Shown in pieces: positions 52,741 to 63,889 of a stretch of DNA of 64,000 nucleotides. Origin of the DNA: Nitrospinia bacterium (lineage in GTDB: Bacteria > Nitrospinota > Nitrospinia > Nitrospinales > JAJDAT01); the NCBI GenBank assembly GCA_029261715.1, contig JAJDAT010000015.1, forward strand, positions 1-64,000. The letters are read 5' to 3'. The position numbers were made by a program, and so were the translations under genes. Below the pieces are notes generated by a model. That model was not told the origin of the DNA. It saw only the letters and a list, made by a program, of their open reading frames with translations, and ran no database searches. Position 1 is the stretch's first letter; each line of letters opens with the position of its first letter.

Positions 52741-52809
52741 GTTAATTTATTTTCTCAAAATTCAAGGTTTAAAAAGTATAAGCCTTCTGAATAATTAAAC
52801 AATAGTTAA

Positions 52810-55527
52810 TTATTCTTCATCCTCATCGTCTTCATCGTCACCACCTTCTTCATCATCGCCGTCTTCCTCATCTCCCTCTTCTTCGCCACCTTCTTCACCA
52901 AATGCTAAATCAAAGTTAATCTCGGCAGTGTTATAGGAAACAATATAGTCTGTTAGACGGTCGACTTGGCGATCGACATCTCCATCCTCAACTTGCTCTA
53001 GGTCGCCAAACTTAGAACTAATGACGTATTTATCGCCTTGTTTAGGCCAATGAGAAGGCATCTTTGTTTCTGGGATCAAATCACGCGTATTTTTAAGCCA
53101 TTTAGGAATCCACTCATGTCTCAATCTAGAACTGGCAATGGAGAAATCAATTCCTTTTTCGCCATCATCATGACAATTACCACAATCCATGTAATTGGCC
53201 ATTTTAACGCCGGTATTTATAGACTCTTGCGGCTTCGCAACATTTAGACCAGATTCATATTTAAGATCTTTATCAGAAGGAACGAGAGCCTCAAAGTAGG
53301 CAGTTAAAGCCATCGCCTCTTCTTCTGAAAAGTTAAAGGTAGGCATTTTAACCTTCAACCAAGTTCTAACTGGAGTCGGATGTTTTAAGAAAGAGAAAAT
53401 CCAAGAAGATTTAATTCTTTCGCCAACATGATAATCGCCTTTTTCTAATGGAGGCGGATACATATTTTTGGCTTTAATATACTTTTGTATGATACCACCC
53501 GCTCCTTCAATAACATGACATCCCTTACAATTATATCTATCGACAATTCTTCTACCAGTTTCTAAAGCTTTTGCTTTAGGGCTCAAATGGTGCTTATAGT
53601 TTGCTGGAATGTTCAATCCACTCCATCCCTTAAGAAGCACTAATAAAGAGTGAATCTCTTTGTCACTCAAACCAAAATTAGGCATTTTATCCAAAACGCG
53701 TTCCGTACGGAATGAGTCTGGTTTTTTTAGTTTAGTTCCCGCCCAAGACTTCCAGGTATGAGGTATATGAGTATCCCCAAACTCTAACTCCCAGGTTTGC
53801 TTACCACCAAAAGAGGAAAGCTCTGGAGCAATTTTTCCTTCTTTCTCCATGCCTTTAATTTCATGACAGGCAAAACAGCCTCTTCTTCTAACAACAGTTT
53901 CACCATGAGCAATGAACTCTTTAGATCGAATTCGATCTTCAATACCCCTAATGTGCTTAGGCTTGCCAAATTGCATTAAATAAGCGGCAATATCGGAAGC
54001 GCTCTCTATACCAACTCGCAAATTAGGCATTTTGCTTTTGGAGTTATAATGAGCTGGGTTTTCAATCCAACTGACCAACCAATCTGAGTTTACTTTATTA
54101 GCTATATTGGATAAATCTGGGGCAAATTCTTCTCCCTTACCATTAACAGAATGACACGCCTGACAACCAACTGACTCAAAAAGCTTTTTGCCATTCTCAG
54201 CATCGCCACCTTTAAACTTATGAGCGACTTTATAACCTTTTTCAGAAGAAGCCATTAAATAAGCCGTAACAGCTAAAGCGTCTTTGTTGTCAAAACCAAA
54301 ATTTGGCATTCTGGTTTTAGGAAGATACCCTTTAGGATTTTTAACCCACTTATACAACCAGGTAGCGTTTACTTTTGAGGCTAATCTCAACAACCCTGGT
54401 CCAACCTTCTGAGCGTCTTGAAACCCATCAGCGAGATGACAGCCGTGACAACCTAACTCTAAAAACAACTCTCTACCATGAGAAAGCTCTTCAGCTCCGT
54501 CTAGATGAATGACCTCTGAATGACAGTTCATACACATAGATTCCATAAATTGCTCATGGACGATTGGCTCATTAATTCCCGCAGATTGATCCATTTCATG
54601 GTGAGAACCATGAGCGTCTTCCGCTGGGGCTGTAGCCGCGCCCTGCCCTTTATGACACCAAGTACATCCCGTCTTTCCAGGAGGATGTTTACCAATTATA
54701 ATTTTTTGTTTTGGATGAGTCTTCAAAGGTTCATGATGATTTTCATAGCCTGGCTTGTCATAAGCGATATGACAAGTCATACACCGATCAACCTTATAGG
54801 TAATCTCTTTAAATTTATTGAGCCTGGCTCCAGGTATAACGGCCTGCTTGATTTCGGCCGGTTTCCAAAAAAAAGGAAAAGGCTTATAGAAATCCATAGC
54901 GCGAACTAAACCGTCTCTTTTGGTAGTGAGCGTTTGAAGTTCTTTCTCTAAGCTCATAGACTTAGCTTTTTGCTCTAAAACTCTTCCTTCAAGCTCATCA
55001 TATTTTGCCTGCAACTTTTTGATTATTGGATCAAAAGCGTCGATTTCCTTCTGAGTATTTATCCATGTAGCTTTTTGAACGGCAAAATTTTCACCTTCAT
55101 GCTGAGCCTTTTTAAAATAGTAATAGGCTTCGTCTAAACGACTACCGGCAAACTTCTTTTCCTCTATCGTTTCGTCTAAACGAATTTTTGCCTCAAGTGT
55201 TTCATCGGCTAGCTGACTAAAACTAGAAGAACTATCTAGCTTATCGCCTTCCTCTTCTAAACCTTTTTGAATTTCCTGCTCTTTAGCGGAAATTTCATCG
55301 TTTACCTTCTTCCACTCTTCTTTCGCCTTAGCAAATTCTTCTTTATAATACTGCTCTTGATATTGCTTGTAGCCACGACGCGCATATTCATCATCCCAAA
55401 ATGACCATAGGGTGACAACTAGCAAAGCGCCAGACATTAAAAAGAAAAGGAAACTATAGGAAACTTCTTCTACCGGGATGTATTCCCCGGTATCTTCTTC
55501 TGGTGTTGTTTTTTCTGGAGTATCCAA
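52810..55527 (-). CDS. Membrane-anchored octahaem cytochrome c of the bc complex
   Basis: 905 aa. One N-terminal helix (about 25-44), a long coiled coil (about 60-215), then eight CxxCH motifs: CMTCH, CTWCH, CMNCH, CHGCH, CQACH, CFACH, CKGCH, CGNCH. Several are followed by repeats of a class I cytochrome module ending in MPNFG or MPTFN, with methionine as the sixth ligand. The C-terminus is a long run of acidic residues (over 25 E/D/G), which could dock basic electron-carrier proteins. It sits 18 bases after the subunit IV gene and replaces cytochrome c1 or f in the complex. Periplasmic with a membrane anchor. Confidence 0.92.
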   Translation of the reverse strand: MDTPEKTTPEEDTGEYIPVEEVSYSFLFFLMSGALLVVTLWSFWDDEYARRGYKQYQEQYYKEEFAKAKEEWKKVNDEISAKEQEIQKGLEEEGDKLDSSSSFSQLADETLEAKIRLDETIEEKKFAGSRLDEAYYYFKKAQHEGENFAVQKATWINTQKEIDAFDPIIKKLQAKYDELEGRVLEQKAKSMSLEKELQTLTTKRDGLVRAMDFYKPFPFFWKPAEIKQAVIPGARLNKFKEITYKVDRCMTCHIAYDKPGYENHHEPLKTHPKQKIIIGKHPPGKTGCTWCHKGQGAATAPAEDAHGSHHEMDQSAGINEPIVHEQFMESMCMNCHSEVIHLDGAEELSHGRELFLELGCHGCHLADGFQDAQKVGPGLLRLASKVNATWLYKWVKNPKGYLPKTRMPNFGFDNKDALAVTAYLMASSEKGYKVAHKFKGGDAENGKKLFESVGCQACHSVNGKGEEFAPDLSNIANKVNSDWLVSWIENPAHYNSKSKMPNLRVGIESASDIAAYLMQFGKPKHIRGIEDRIRSKEFIAHGETVVRRRGCFACHEIKGMEKEGKIAPELSSFGGKQTWELEFGDTHIPHTWKSWAGTKLKKPDSFRTERVLDKMPNFGLSDKEIHSLLVLLKGWSGLNIPANYKHHLSPKAKALETGRRIVDRYNCKGCHVIEGAGGIIQKYIKAKNMYPPPLEKGDYHVGERIKSSWIFSFLKHPTPVRTWLKVKMPTFNFSEEEAMALTAYFEALVPSDKDLKYESGLNVAKPQESINTGVKMANYMDCGNCHDDGEKGIDFSIASSRLRHEWIPKWLKNTRDLIPETKMPSHWPKQGDKYVISSKFGDLEQVEDGDVDRQVDRLTDYIVSYNTAEINFDLAFGEEGGEEEGDEEDGDDEEGGDDEDDEDEE

Positions 55528-55545
55528 GAGAAAAGGCCTTACTAG

Positions 55546-56301
55546 CTAAACGTTAAACCAAGGGGTTACCCATATATACTTTATGTTAAAACCCAAACGA
55601 AGGACAATTTTAACCACGATACCGATCATGATTAAATACAAATTTACTTTAATCAACATTCTCACAATACCGACGCTCTTAATCGCTTTTCTTTCTAAAA
55701 ACATATAAGCGGCAGTTCCAACGGCAAAATAGCCTAAAACGACTACACCTCCAAATAGGCAGGCCATCCAATAATCACGGACGCCGAATGCGTATGGTAA
55801 ATCAACGCTGGTAAGAGCAACAACTTTATGAGGATCCCAATACTGCCAAGGCATGAACAGGTTCCAACCTGGACCTCGAAGGAAAACACCCATAATAATC
55901 AAGGCAATCCATAAAACTAAAAAACCAAAGGAATAAACCCAAATAGCGGTCTTTCTTTCAGTGTACGTATAATATCCATTCCCTTTAGGATTTACGTCTA
56001 AATATGGAATCAACATCAATCCAACAATGATCAATACAGGAGCGACAACTCCAGCAAACCAAGGATCAAAGTAAACTAAAATATCCTGTAGCCCCAAAAA
56101 GTACCAAGGAGCCTTTGAAGGATTTGGAGTTTTAGTAGGATTAGCCGCTTCTTCAAGAGGAGCGTCAATAACAATCGACCAAGCTGTTAAACCAACGACC
56201 ACTAGAATGGAACATAAAAATTCCAAACGAACAAGATAGGGCCAAACGTGGACCTTATCGTGAGTGATCTCAGCTCCTTTTTTCTTTATTTCCTCTGCCA
56301 T
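55546..56301 (-). CDS. Cytochrome b6f-type subunit IV (quinol oxidase site half)
   Basis: 251 aa with five membrane helices. The first two thirds are the cyt b C-terminal half: KAPWYFLGLQDILVYF is the Qo-site loop that corresponds to PEWY, here APWY without the usual acidic residue, followed by helices with NPKGNGYYTYTERK. Two extra helices at the end go beyond the usual subunit IV length. Splitting of cytochrome b into b6 and subunit IV is characteristic of the b6f/Firmicute type. It lies 38 bases after cytochrome b6. Confidence 0.92.
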   Translation of the reverse strand: MAEEIKKKGAEITHDKVHVWPYLVRLEFLCSILVVVGLTAWSIVIDAPLEEAANPTKTPNPSKAPWYFLGLQDILVYFDPWFAGVVAPVLIIVGLMLIPYLDVNPKGNGYYTYTERKTAIWVYSFGFLVLWIALIIMGVFLRGPGWNLFMPWQYWDPHKVVALTSVDLPYAFGVRDYWMACLFGGVVVLGYFAVGTAAYMFLERKAIKSVGIVRMLIKVNLYLIMIGIVVKIVLRLGFNIKYIWVTPWFNV

Positions 56302-56339
56302 GTTTTTTACCTTTTAAATATCCTTAACGTTCAATCAAT

Positions 56340-57170
56340 TTAAAGCGGACCGGAAATTCCACCATCTTTTCGTATACGCCAGAAGTGGACTATCATCAAC
56401 GCTCCGGCAACCAAAGGAATAAAGATACAGTGTAAAACGTAAAAGCGTAGTAACGCTGGAGGTCCAACAATACTTCCTCCAATCAGCACGGATCTGGCGT
56501 CATAACGTTGCGAAACCCCTACAAACTCAGCAAAAGGCCCTTCATGCCCTAAAAACGGAGTCGCCCTAGCCATATTTGTTCCAACGGTAACAGCCCACAT
56601 AGCTAATTGATCCCATGGCAACAAATAACCTGTAAAGCTCAGCAGCAAGGTAAACGTTACTAAGAATACCCCAATAACCCAATTGAATTCCCGTGGAGGC
56701 TTATAAGAGCCGCTCAGGAAAACTCGGAACATGTGTAGCCAAACTGTAATAACCATAGAATGCGCCGCCCATCGATGCATATTCCTCATCAACATACCAA
56801 ATGGAACGTCGTATTGGAGGTACTTCATATCAAAATATGCGTATTCGCCTACCGGGCGATAATAAAACATCAATATGATGCCGGTGACAACTGTGGACAG
56901 AAACAAAAGAAATGTAATACCACCCATGCACCAAGTAAACCGAATTCTTAAGGCATGGCGGGAAATTTTAACGGGATGTAAGTGCAACCAAACGTTGCTG
57001 GCAATTTGAAGTACCCGGTTTCGAGGTGTATCTGCGTAACCATGCCTAAAAGACGACGTCCAAATTTGGGAATCGGTAACGGCCTTGGCTAATTCTTTCC
57101 AAATTTCCCCACTTTTGATCTTATCGATCAAATCGGTAATACCGGGAATGCCTTGAGTCTTGTTTGCCAA
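56340..57170 (-). CDS. Cytochrome b6-type subunit
   Basis: 276 aa, four core helices. Haem ligands are H-x13-H ([15 protein letters not shown]) and H-x14-H ([16 protein letters not shown]), the latter spacing being b6f-like. [10 protein letters not shown] places a cysteine where b6 attaches the additional haem c-i. The C-terminus is ISGPL, as in b6. An N-terminal stretch of about 60 residues ([14 protein letters not shown]) precedes the core. Between helices C and D it has an insertion ([21 protein letters not shown]). Confidence 0.94.
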   Translation of the reverse strand: MANKTQGIPGITDLIDKIKSGEIWKELAKAVTDSQIWTSSFRHGYADTPRNRVLQIASNVWLHLHPVKISRHALRIRFTWCMGGITFLLFLSTVVTGIILMFYYRPVGEYAYFDMKYLQYDVPFGMLMRNMHRWAAHSMVITVWLHMFRVFLSGSYKPPREFNWVIGVFLVTFTLLLSFTGYLLPWDQLAMWAVTVGTNMARATPFLGHEGPFAEFVGVSQRYDARSVLIGGSIVGPPALLRFYVLHCIFIPLVAGALMIVHFWRIRKDGGISGPL

Positions 57171-57254
57171 AACGTATTTCCTCCAAAGCTAAAACAAAAT
57201 TTAGCGTAAAAATTTATTCAAAAAAACTATTTATGATGAATGACTTAGAAAGTA

Positions 57255-57824
57255 TTAGACCGCTATTATTGAACCAGGCTTATTCCAGTCGTCTTTTTCC
57301 ATAAGAAACTTCTTACTCTTATCAATTTGGATAAGCCCATCAGGACCTAATGAAATTTTTAATCTCTCTAAAGCTCTAGGAGCAGGCCCTTCAAAGTTAA
57401 CGCCCTTCATTGTAAAACCACTGCCATGACAGGGACATTTAAATTTGCTTTCAGTTCTCAACCATTTGGGAGTACAACCAAGATGAGTACAAAAAGCAAA
57501 AATGGCATAAATTCCAGCTTCTTCCCGGACAATCCAGACCCTTTGGTCTTTAACCCATTTGGTGCTTACCTCTCCCAAGGTATAATCGCCAGGCCGGCCA
57601 GCTTTAAAAATAGGAGACGGCTCAAATAAAACCCTAGGGAATAATAATCGAGTAAAAAATGCCCCAGATAAACCTAGAGAAGCCATAAAACCCGCCCATC
57701 CGGCTAAAGAGAAAAAGTCACGCCGAGACCATAAAGTATCCCCGCTCTCTTCACTTTTCTTTTTTTTATCCGGTTTGGATTTAGCTGTCGGTAATTCCAT
57801 CTTTTTTTCTTCGCCTTCTGCCAT
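57255..57824 (-). CDS. Rieske iron-sulfur protein
   Basis: 189 aa. Twin-arginine signal-anchor WSRRDFFSLAGWAGF (about 33-60), then the [2Fe-2S] Rieske domain with CTHLGC and CPCHGSGF (two cysteines and two histidines as ligands) and the disulfide cysteines adjoining. It transfers electrons from quinol to the octahaem cytochrome. The N-terminal 30 residues are rich in K and E. First of the bc subunits; cytochrome b6 follows after 84 bases. Confidence 0.95.
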   Translation of the reverse strand: MAEGEEKKMELPTAKSKPDKKKKSEESGDTLWSRRDFFSLAGWAGFMASLGLSGAFFTRLLFPRVLFEPSPIFKAGRPGDYTLGEVSTKWVKDQRVWIVREEAGIYAIFAFCTHLGCTPKWLRTESKFKCPCHGSGFTMKGVNFEGPAPRALERLKISLGPDGLIQIDKSKKFLMEKDDWNKPGSIIAV

Positions 57825-57965
57825 TGAATACTCCCAAACTTTCTATAAATGGATTTCTTATATTTGATTATGGGACGTAAATAACCCTATATTCACAAGA
57901 AAAAAGGGTTTTAACATATATAAAAAAACGAGTCAAGAGAAGATATGTTTTAACAAAATAACTGC

Positions 57966-59339
57966 TTAACGAGAAGTTTTCAAGTCTGTTAAGATTTCCC
58001 TAGAAGCTTTAATTATTGGATCTATCGACTCCATCGCTCCAAAAGAAAGGTTTGATAAGTCCTTTAAAGTCAAACCTTTTTTAAAAGCCAAATGTAATAT
58101 CGGAATCATTTCCGAAGCATTTGGGGAAACCACTCGAGCCCCTATCATTTTTTTTGTTTCTTTATCTATTGTCAATTTAAACAAACCTTTTTGGGCTATC
58201 TTACCATTTTCATCTGAGCCTTCAACAATCGAGCCTCCACCAAGCGCCCGAAAACCTTTGTAATGAGCATTTTCAAAATGACAACCTATCGATGCAAACT
58301 GAGGATCGGAGTAAATTATTGAAGGAATTTTATCAAGGTTTAAAGACCTTGCTTTGCCTAAACAATTATAAACAGCCACTTTTGCCTCTTCATAATTACG
58401 GTTGGCTACCCTTTGCTGTCTGGTTACGCTTCCAATCGCAAAAACTCCGGGAAAACTTGTTTCCATTTTCTCATCCGCCAAGATTTCTCCATGTTCACCC
58501 AACCTAATATCAGAGGTCTGAATATTTAAAGCTTTTGACCTTGGGGTTCTAACGCCACCAAAAAATATTTTTGAAACAGGAAACTTTATCCCTCCATCCA
58601 ATGAGACATCTATTTCTTTATCTCTTTTATATATAGAAACGATTTTTTTATTTAGGATGATCTTTAGTCTCTTTTTCCGAACTTGCTCTTCGTAAAAATC
58701 CATTATTTCAGAATCTTCATCTTCCAAAACTCTAGAGTTTTGTTCGCATAAAAATGGCTTAGATCCTAAGACTCTTATTAGCGATGCGGCCTCAGCTCCT
58801 TGAGCTCCACCATCAACAATCAAAACCTTCTCCGGGAGTTCCTGAAATTCGCCTAAACTATCCAAAGAGCATATAGTTTTTCCATCAAATGGTATCGTTT
58901 CTGGGTGTTTAGTTTCTGATCCAGTTGCCAGAATAATCTTTTCAGAAGAAATCAAATCAGTTTGATTTGAAGCTTTAATTTCTACTTTCTTAGAACCCGC
59001 AAGACTTCCTTCCCCCGTCTCGATATGAACGCCTTTTTCCTTCAGATTAATCTTCCATCTTTCTGAATAGGCCTGCTTTAAAATACTGGCTTTTTCAAAC
59101 GCTTTTTGAATATCCAATTCAGAGCCAATTTCTACCGAACCTTCTACTTTATATCGCGATGGGTAAAAACCTAAAGTAGTCAAAATCTTTCTTAGAGTAA
59201 AAACTCCGGAATCTAAAAAAGCTCCTCCAAGGTTTCCCTTTTCAATGAGACAAACTTTGGCTCCCAAATCAGCCGCTTGGCTTGCGGCAAAATATCCAGA
59301 TTCGCCTCCTCCAATGATTGTAATATCAAATTTTTTCAT
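57966..59339 (-). CDS. Dihydrolipoamide-dehydrogenase-like flavoprotein lacking the redox cysteines
   Basis: 457 aa of the class I pyridine-nucleotide disulfide oxidoreductase fold: FAD loop IIGGGESGYFAASQAADLG, NAD loop VLIVDGGAQGAEAASLIRVLG, second FAD motif FAIGSVTRQ. Where true members have the CxxxxC pair (GGTCLNVGCIPSK) this one has GGAFLDSGVFTLRK, and the C-terminal His-x-x-x-x-Glu of the partner active site is also replaced (LSFGAMESID). It cannot be a disulfide reductase. Gene order suggests an NAD(P)H- or ferredoxin-linked flavoprotein attached to the bc complex. Confidence 0.85.
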   Translation of the reverse strand: MKKFDITIIGGGESGYFAASQAADLGAKVCLIEKGNLGGAFLDSGVFTLRKILTTLGFYPSRYKVEGSVEIGSELDIQKAFEKASILKQAYSERWKINLKEKGVHIETGEGSLAGSKKVEIKASNQTDLISSEKIILATGSETKHPETIPFDGKTICSLDSLGEFQELPEKVLIVDGGAQGAEAASLIRVLGSKPFLCEQNSRVLEDEDSEIMDFYEEQVRKKRLKIILNKKIVSIYKRDKEIDVSLDGGIKFPVSKIFFGGVRTPRSKALNIQTSDIRLGEHGEILADEKMETSFPGVFAIGSVTRQQRVANRNYEEAKVAVYNCLGKARSLNLDKIPSIIYSDPQFASIGCHFENAHYKGFRALGGGSIVEGSDENGKIAQKGLFKLTIDKETKKMIGARVVSPNASEMIPILHLAFKKGLTLKDLSNLSFGAMESIDPIIKASREILTDLKTSR

Positions 59340-59363
59340 TATTTTTTAAAAATAAAAACTCAG

Positions 59364-59720
59364 TTAGAAAACGCTAAAGCAAATAACAATCATCAGCATA
59401 ACCAAACCAATGGAAGCAATCACCGCGTGTAATGTCACGTTAATTTTTCTGCTCCATTGAACTACAACGGCAAAATAAAAGAACACAAACCAATCAAAAT
59501 AATTATTTTTCAGAAGCTTGTGATTATAAAATAAAAAAATACCGTACAAGGCTAACACAACCCAAAAACCGATTTTGTGCGCTAGATACCCCTTTTTCCT
59601 CTTATCTTTTGGAAGAATGCTAACTCCAATAAAGACATTGGCAATACAAGCCAAAATAGTCAAAAACAAAGTTATAATATTTGGATAAGAGAAAAATTCT
59701 CCTAAGGTCGACGCGTGCAT
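59364..59720 (-). CDS. Four-helix membrane protein
   Basis: 118 aa with four predicted helices (about 12-33, 45-66, 72-90, 95-116), two histidines (YNHKL, TLHAV) and lysine-rich loops. It follows the TPR gene by 14 bases and precedes the flavoprotein by 24, so it probably belongs to the same transcript. Unknown family. Confidence 0.65.
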   Translation of the reverse strand: MHASTLGEFFSYPNIITLFLTILACIANVFIGVSILPKDKRKKGYLAHKIGFWVVLALYGIFLFYNHKLLKNNYFDWFVFFYFAVVVQWSRKINVTLHAVIASIGLVMLMIVICFSVF

Positions 59721-59734
59721 GAATGAAACAATTG

Positions 59735-61312
59735 TTAATTATTATTCGAGTTCAATATATTAGGACCAAGATTATAGTCTTTTAAGTTATTTTTTTCTTT
59801 TGTTAATACATGTAGTTCAAATAATTCTTTAATTTTCTTTTCATCATTTCCAGTCTTTGACTCAATCACAGCCAAATTATAATAAGGATCAGGGTCTTTA
59901 GGGTTTAGTTCCCTAGCTCTCATAACATAGACTTTCGCTTTTAAGAATTGCCCTCTATCCATTAAAGTAGCCCCATAATTATTTAATGCTTTTGTTAAAA
60001 AAGGTTTTTTTGTAAAAGCTTTTTTATAAAACTGAAGCGATGATTCAATGTTTTTCGCTTTCCGCTCGACCAATCCCGCTTCAAACTGGGACTCCGCCCA
60101 ATTGGGATAAGTTTTGGCTATGTGTAACCAGAATGGACGAATTTCTTTAAAAACTTTCATATACTGCAAAGTTATTCCAATAAAACAACAGCTAACCATA
60201 AATACTACCCCATATAAAAAAGACCTTCTTTGTTGCAAAAGCTGGCTACTACATATTATGGATGAAAGGAACGCTAAAAGAGCAATTGCGGGCAAATAAA
60301 GATATCGGTCCTGACGAAGTGTATTTAAAGGAATCAAATTGGAAACTGGAGACAACCACAGCACAAACCAACCAACTCCAAAAGCTATCAGAGGACGTTT
60401 TTTTACATTTCTAATAGACCAATAAATAACTCCGGGGACGGCAATATAGCAAACAAAAGTTTTCACACTCTCTAAATCTGGATAAATATAATAGTAATAT
60501 GGAGAAAGTCTTACTGGGAAAAAAATAGAAGATACGTAATCTCCATACACTCTGAACGTATATAAAAAATTTATCCAAAAACTTCCTCCGGCATAAGACA
60601 CCAAAGCTCCAGCTTTTTCACCTTCAAAAACAAGCGTCAAAAAAACTATCGCTATTGCGAATAAAAAATACGGGATCTTTTCTTTGATCCGCCATCCTCT
60701 TTGGAAGAGACATATATCGGCCCAAATCATAACAGCTGGAAGAACGACGGCAATGGACTTACTCAACAATCCACAAATAAAAAACAAGAAAGAATAAAAA
60801 TATAATTTTTTCTCAAATACTCTTTTATCTTGGGCAAACTGTATGTAATAAAAAAATGAAAGCAATGAAAAAAAACTTGCCAAGATGTTTTTTCTTTCAG
60901 ATATCCAAACTACCGTTTCAACATTTAGAGGATGAATAGCAAACAAAACCGCCGTTAAAAACGCAGCATTTTTAACCGTAATTAAACGATTTAAAATCAC
61001 AAAAATCAAAATGGAGTTTGCTCCATGCAACAACACTTGGGTTAAGCGATACCCAGGAGCGTATAACCCCCAAATTGAAAAATCTAAGGAATAAGAAATA
61101 TTCGTGAGCGGAATGTAGGTAAAAAACGCATGAAGATTGGAAAAAATATTCCAAACATTCTCCAATGAAATATTCCTTAAGTATGGGTTCTCGAAGATAT
61201 AGGCTCTATCATCCGATTCATACAAAAAGTTATATGGGAATGAAAAGGAAAAAACCGCAAATGCGATCAAGAAAATACTAAAAGGAGCAAATCTATATTT
61301 TGAAATTGGCAT
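59735..61312 (-). CDS. TMTC-like membrane protein with TPR tail
   Basis: 525 aa from the ATG at 61312. The first about 400 residues have ten or more helices and resemble the GT-C glycosyltransferases of the TMTC/O-mannosyl type: RYFENPYLRN-like start (YIFENPYLRNISLENVW), HPLNVETVVWISERKN, and LRQDRYLYLPAIAL. The tail (about 405-500) has three TPR units (FEAGLVERKAKNIESSLQFYKKA, ALNNYGATLMDRGQFLKAKVY, DPDPYYNLAVIESKTG). Probably glycosylates exported proteins or lipids. Not obviously part of respiration, though it precedes the bc cluster on the same strand. Confidence 0.78.
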   Translation of the reverse strand: MPISKYRFAPFSIFLIAFAVFSFSFPYNFLYESDDRAYIFENPYLRNISLENVWNIFSNLHAFFTYIPLTNISYSLDFSIWGLYAPGYRLTQVLLHGANSILIFVILNRLITVKNAAFLTAVLFAIHPLNVETVVWISERKNILASFFSLLSFFYYIQFAQDKRVFEKKLYFYSFLFFICGLLSKSIAVVLPAVMIWADICLFQRGWRIKEKIPYFLFAIAIVFLTLVFEGEKAGALVSYAGGSFWINFLYTFRVYGDYVSSIFFPVRLSPYYYYIYPDLESVKTFVCYIAVPGVIYWSIRNVKKRPLIAFGVGWFVLWLSPVSNLIPLNTLRQDRYLYLPAIALLAFLSSIICSSQLLQQRRSFLYGVVFMVSCCFIGITLQYMKVFKEIRPFWLHIAKTYPNWAESQFEAGLVERKAKNIESSLQFYKKAFTKKPFLTKALNNYGATLMDRGQFLKAKVYVMRARELNPKDPDPYYNLAVIESKTGNDEKKIKELFELHVLTKEKNNLKDYNLGPNILNSNNN

Positions 61313-61551
61313 TGTCCACGACAACTTAGATTAATAACCGCAATTATTAAGGGTTGTTTTACTTTGTATCTGTGGCAAAAATAAAATTTAACCCTATATC
61401 TAAAGTCAAATAGAAGATTAAAAAAATCAAAAGATATAATCTCATATATTAGAGCAAGACAATAAAAGCCTCTTGATCCGACTCCAGTTTTTGAGTCCCT
61501 GACATCATATTTAATAGCAACTATCGTTTGCTAAAAACTTAAGGAATTTCT

Positions 61552-61938
61552 ATGTTTAGAAGCATTTTAGTCGTGATTTCTGGATTCTTTTCTTGGGGAG
61601 CTATTTGTTTAATCATAAACCAAATACTTTACGCAGTTATACCTGATTCTTTCAATAAAGACGGAATAACCGATAGCGCAACGCTCTTAATATTTTTGCT
61701 CATTATGAGCATTTTTTACTCAATCTTATCGGGATTTGTGACAGCTACTATCGCTCAAAAAAAAGAGATGTTCCATGTCTTTGTCCTAAGCTCAGTGAAT
61801 TTATCTTTTGGAGCTTTTATACAATATCAATATTGGGACAAAATGCCCCTATGGTATCACTTGCCATTTTTAGCGCTGCTAATCCCTGGAATAATATTGG
61901 GAGGAATTCTAGGTAAAAGGAGAAAAATTATTACTTAA
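61552..61938 (+). CDS. Small four-helix membrane protein
   Basis: 128 aa, four membrane helices (about 3-25, 40-65, 75-93, 100-120). No motif recognised. A good AAGGAA site precedes the ATG. Alone on the plus strand between two minus-strand clusters. Confidence 0.65.
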   Translation: MFRSILVVISGFFSWGAICLIINQILYAVIPDSFNKDGITDSATLLIFLLIMSIFYSILSGFVTATIAQKKEMFHVFVLSSVNLSFGAFIQYQYWDKMPLWYHLPFLALLIPGIILGGILGKRRKIIT

Positions 61939-62025
61939 AAAGGAATTATCGAACTGAATCAAGACTTTAGCTAGTCTTGGGAAGGAAACTATGGAAGGGT
62001 GTATCAAATTCTAGCGGGGAAGCGA

Positions 62026-62436
62026 TTATTCCCCGTCTACGTTTTCTAATCTAGCGGTAGCCCTAAATAATCGAAGCTGAGCTTCCTCAAACTCAGGCTC
62101 GGAAAGCTTGGCTCCTGCTAACGCTTCTTCTGCCTTAGCTTTAGAAGCTAAAGCTCGTTCTCTATCTATCTCATTTGCAAATTCGGCATTTTCAGCCAAA
62201 ACAATAACTCTATTTTCGGCAACTTCCATAAAACCACCTGTTACAACCAATGTTGTTGACTTGCCATCGACTTCATACGAAAGCGAACCTGGTCGAAGCG
62301 TAGAGATGATAGGCGCATGATTTGGCAAAATCCCCATATCACCTTCAGCTCCAGGTATATTAACCTGTTCAACCTTTTCAGCCACCAATAGCCTCTCTGG
62401 AGTGACTATATCAAGCTCTAACGTTTCGTCAGCCAT
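62026..62436 (-). CDS. atpC: ATP synthase epsilon subunit
   Basis: 136 aa. ELDIVTPERLLVAEKVEQVNIPGAEGDMGILPNHAP is the N-terminal beta-sandwich of F1 epsilon, and the C-terminal helices (ALASKAKAEEAL, EEAQLRLFRATARL) complete it. It lies four bases downstream of atpD. Epsilon couples rotor and catalytic head and can inhibit ATP hydrolysis. Confidence 0.96.
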   Translation of the reverse strand: MADETLELDIVTPERLLVAEKVEQVNIPGAEGDMGILPNHAPIISTLRPGSLSYEVDGKSTTLVVTGGFMEVAENRVIVLAENAEFANEIDRERALASKAKAEEALAGAKLSEPEFEEAQLRLFRATARLENVDGE

Positions 62437-62440
62437 AAGA

Positions 62441-63889
<1,449 letters not shown>

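Noticed and set aside
52800-52920. Low-complexity GAA/GAT-rich run as a tandem repeat
   Set aside because: It encodes the acidic C-terminal tail of the octahaem cytochrome and keeps frame; treated as protein feature.
57966-59339. Dihydrolipoamide dehydrogenase or mercuric reductase
   Set aside because: The CxxxxC redox motif and the C-terminal His-Glu pair are absent.
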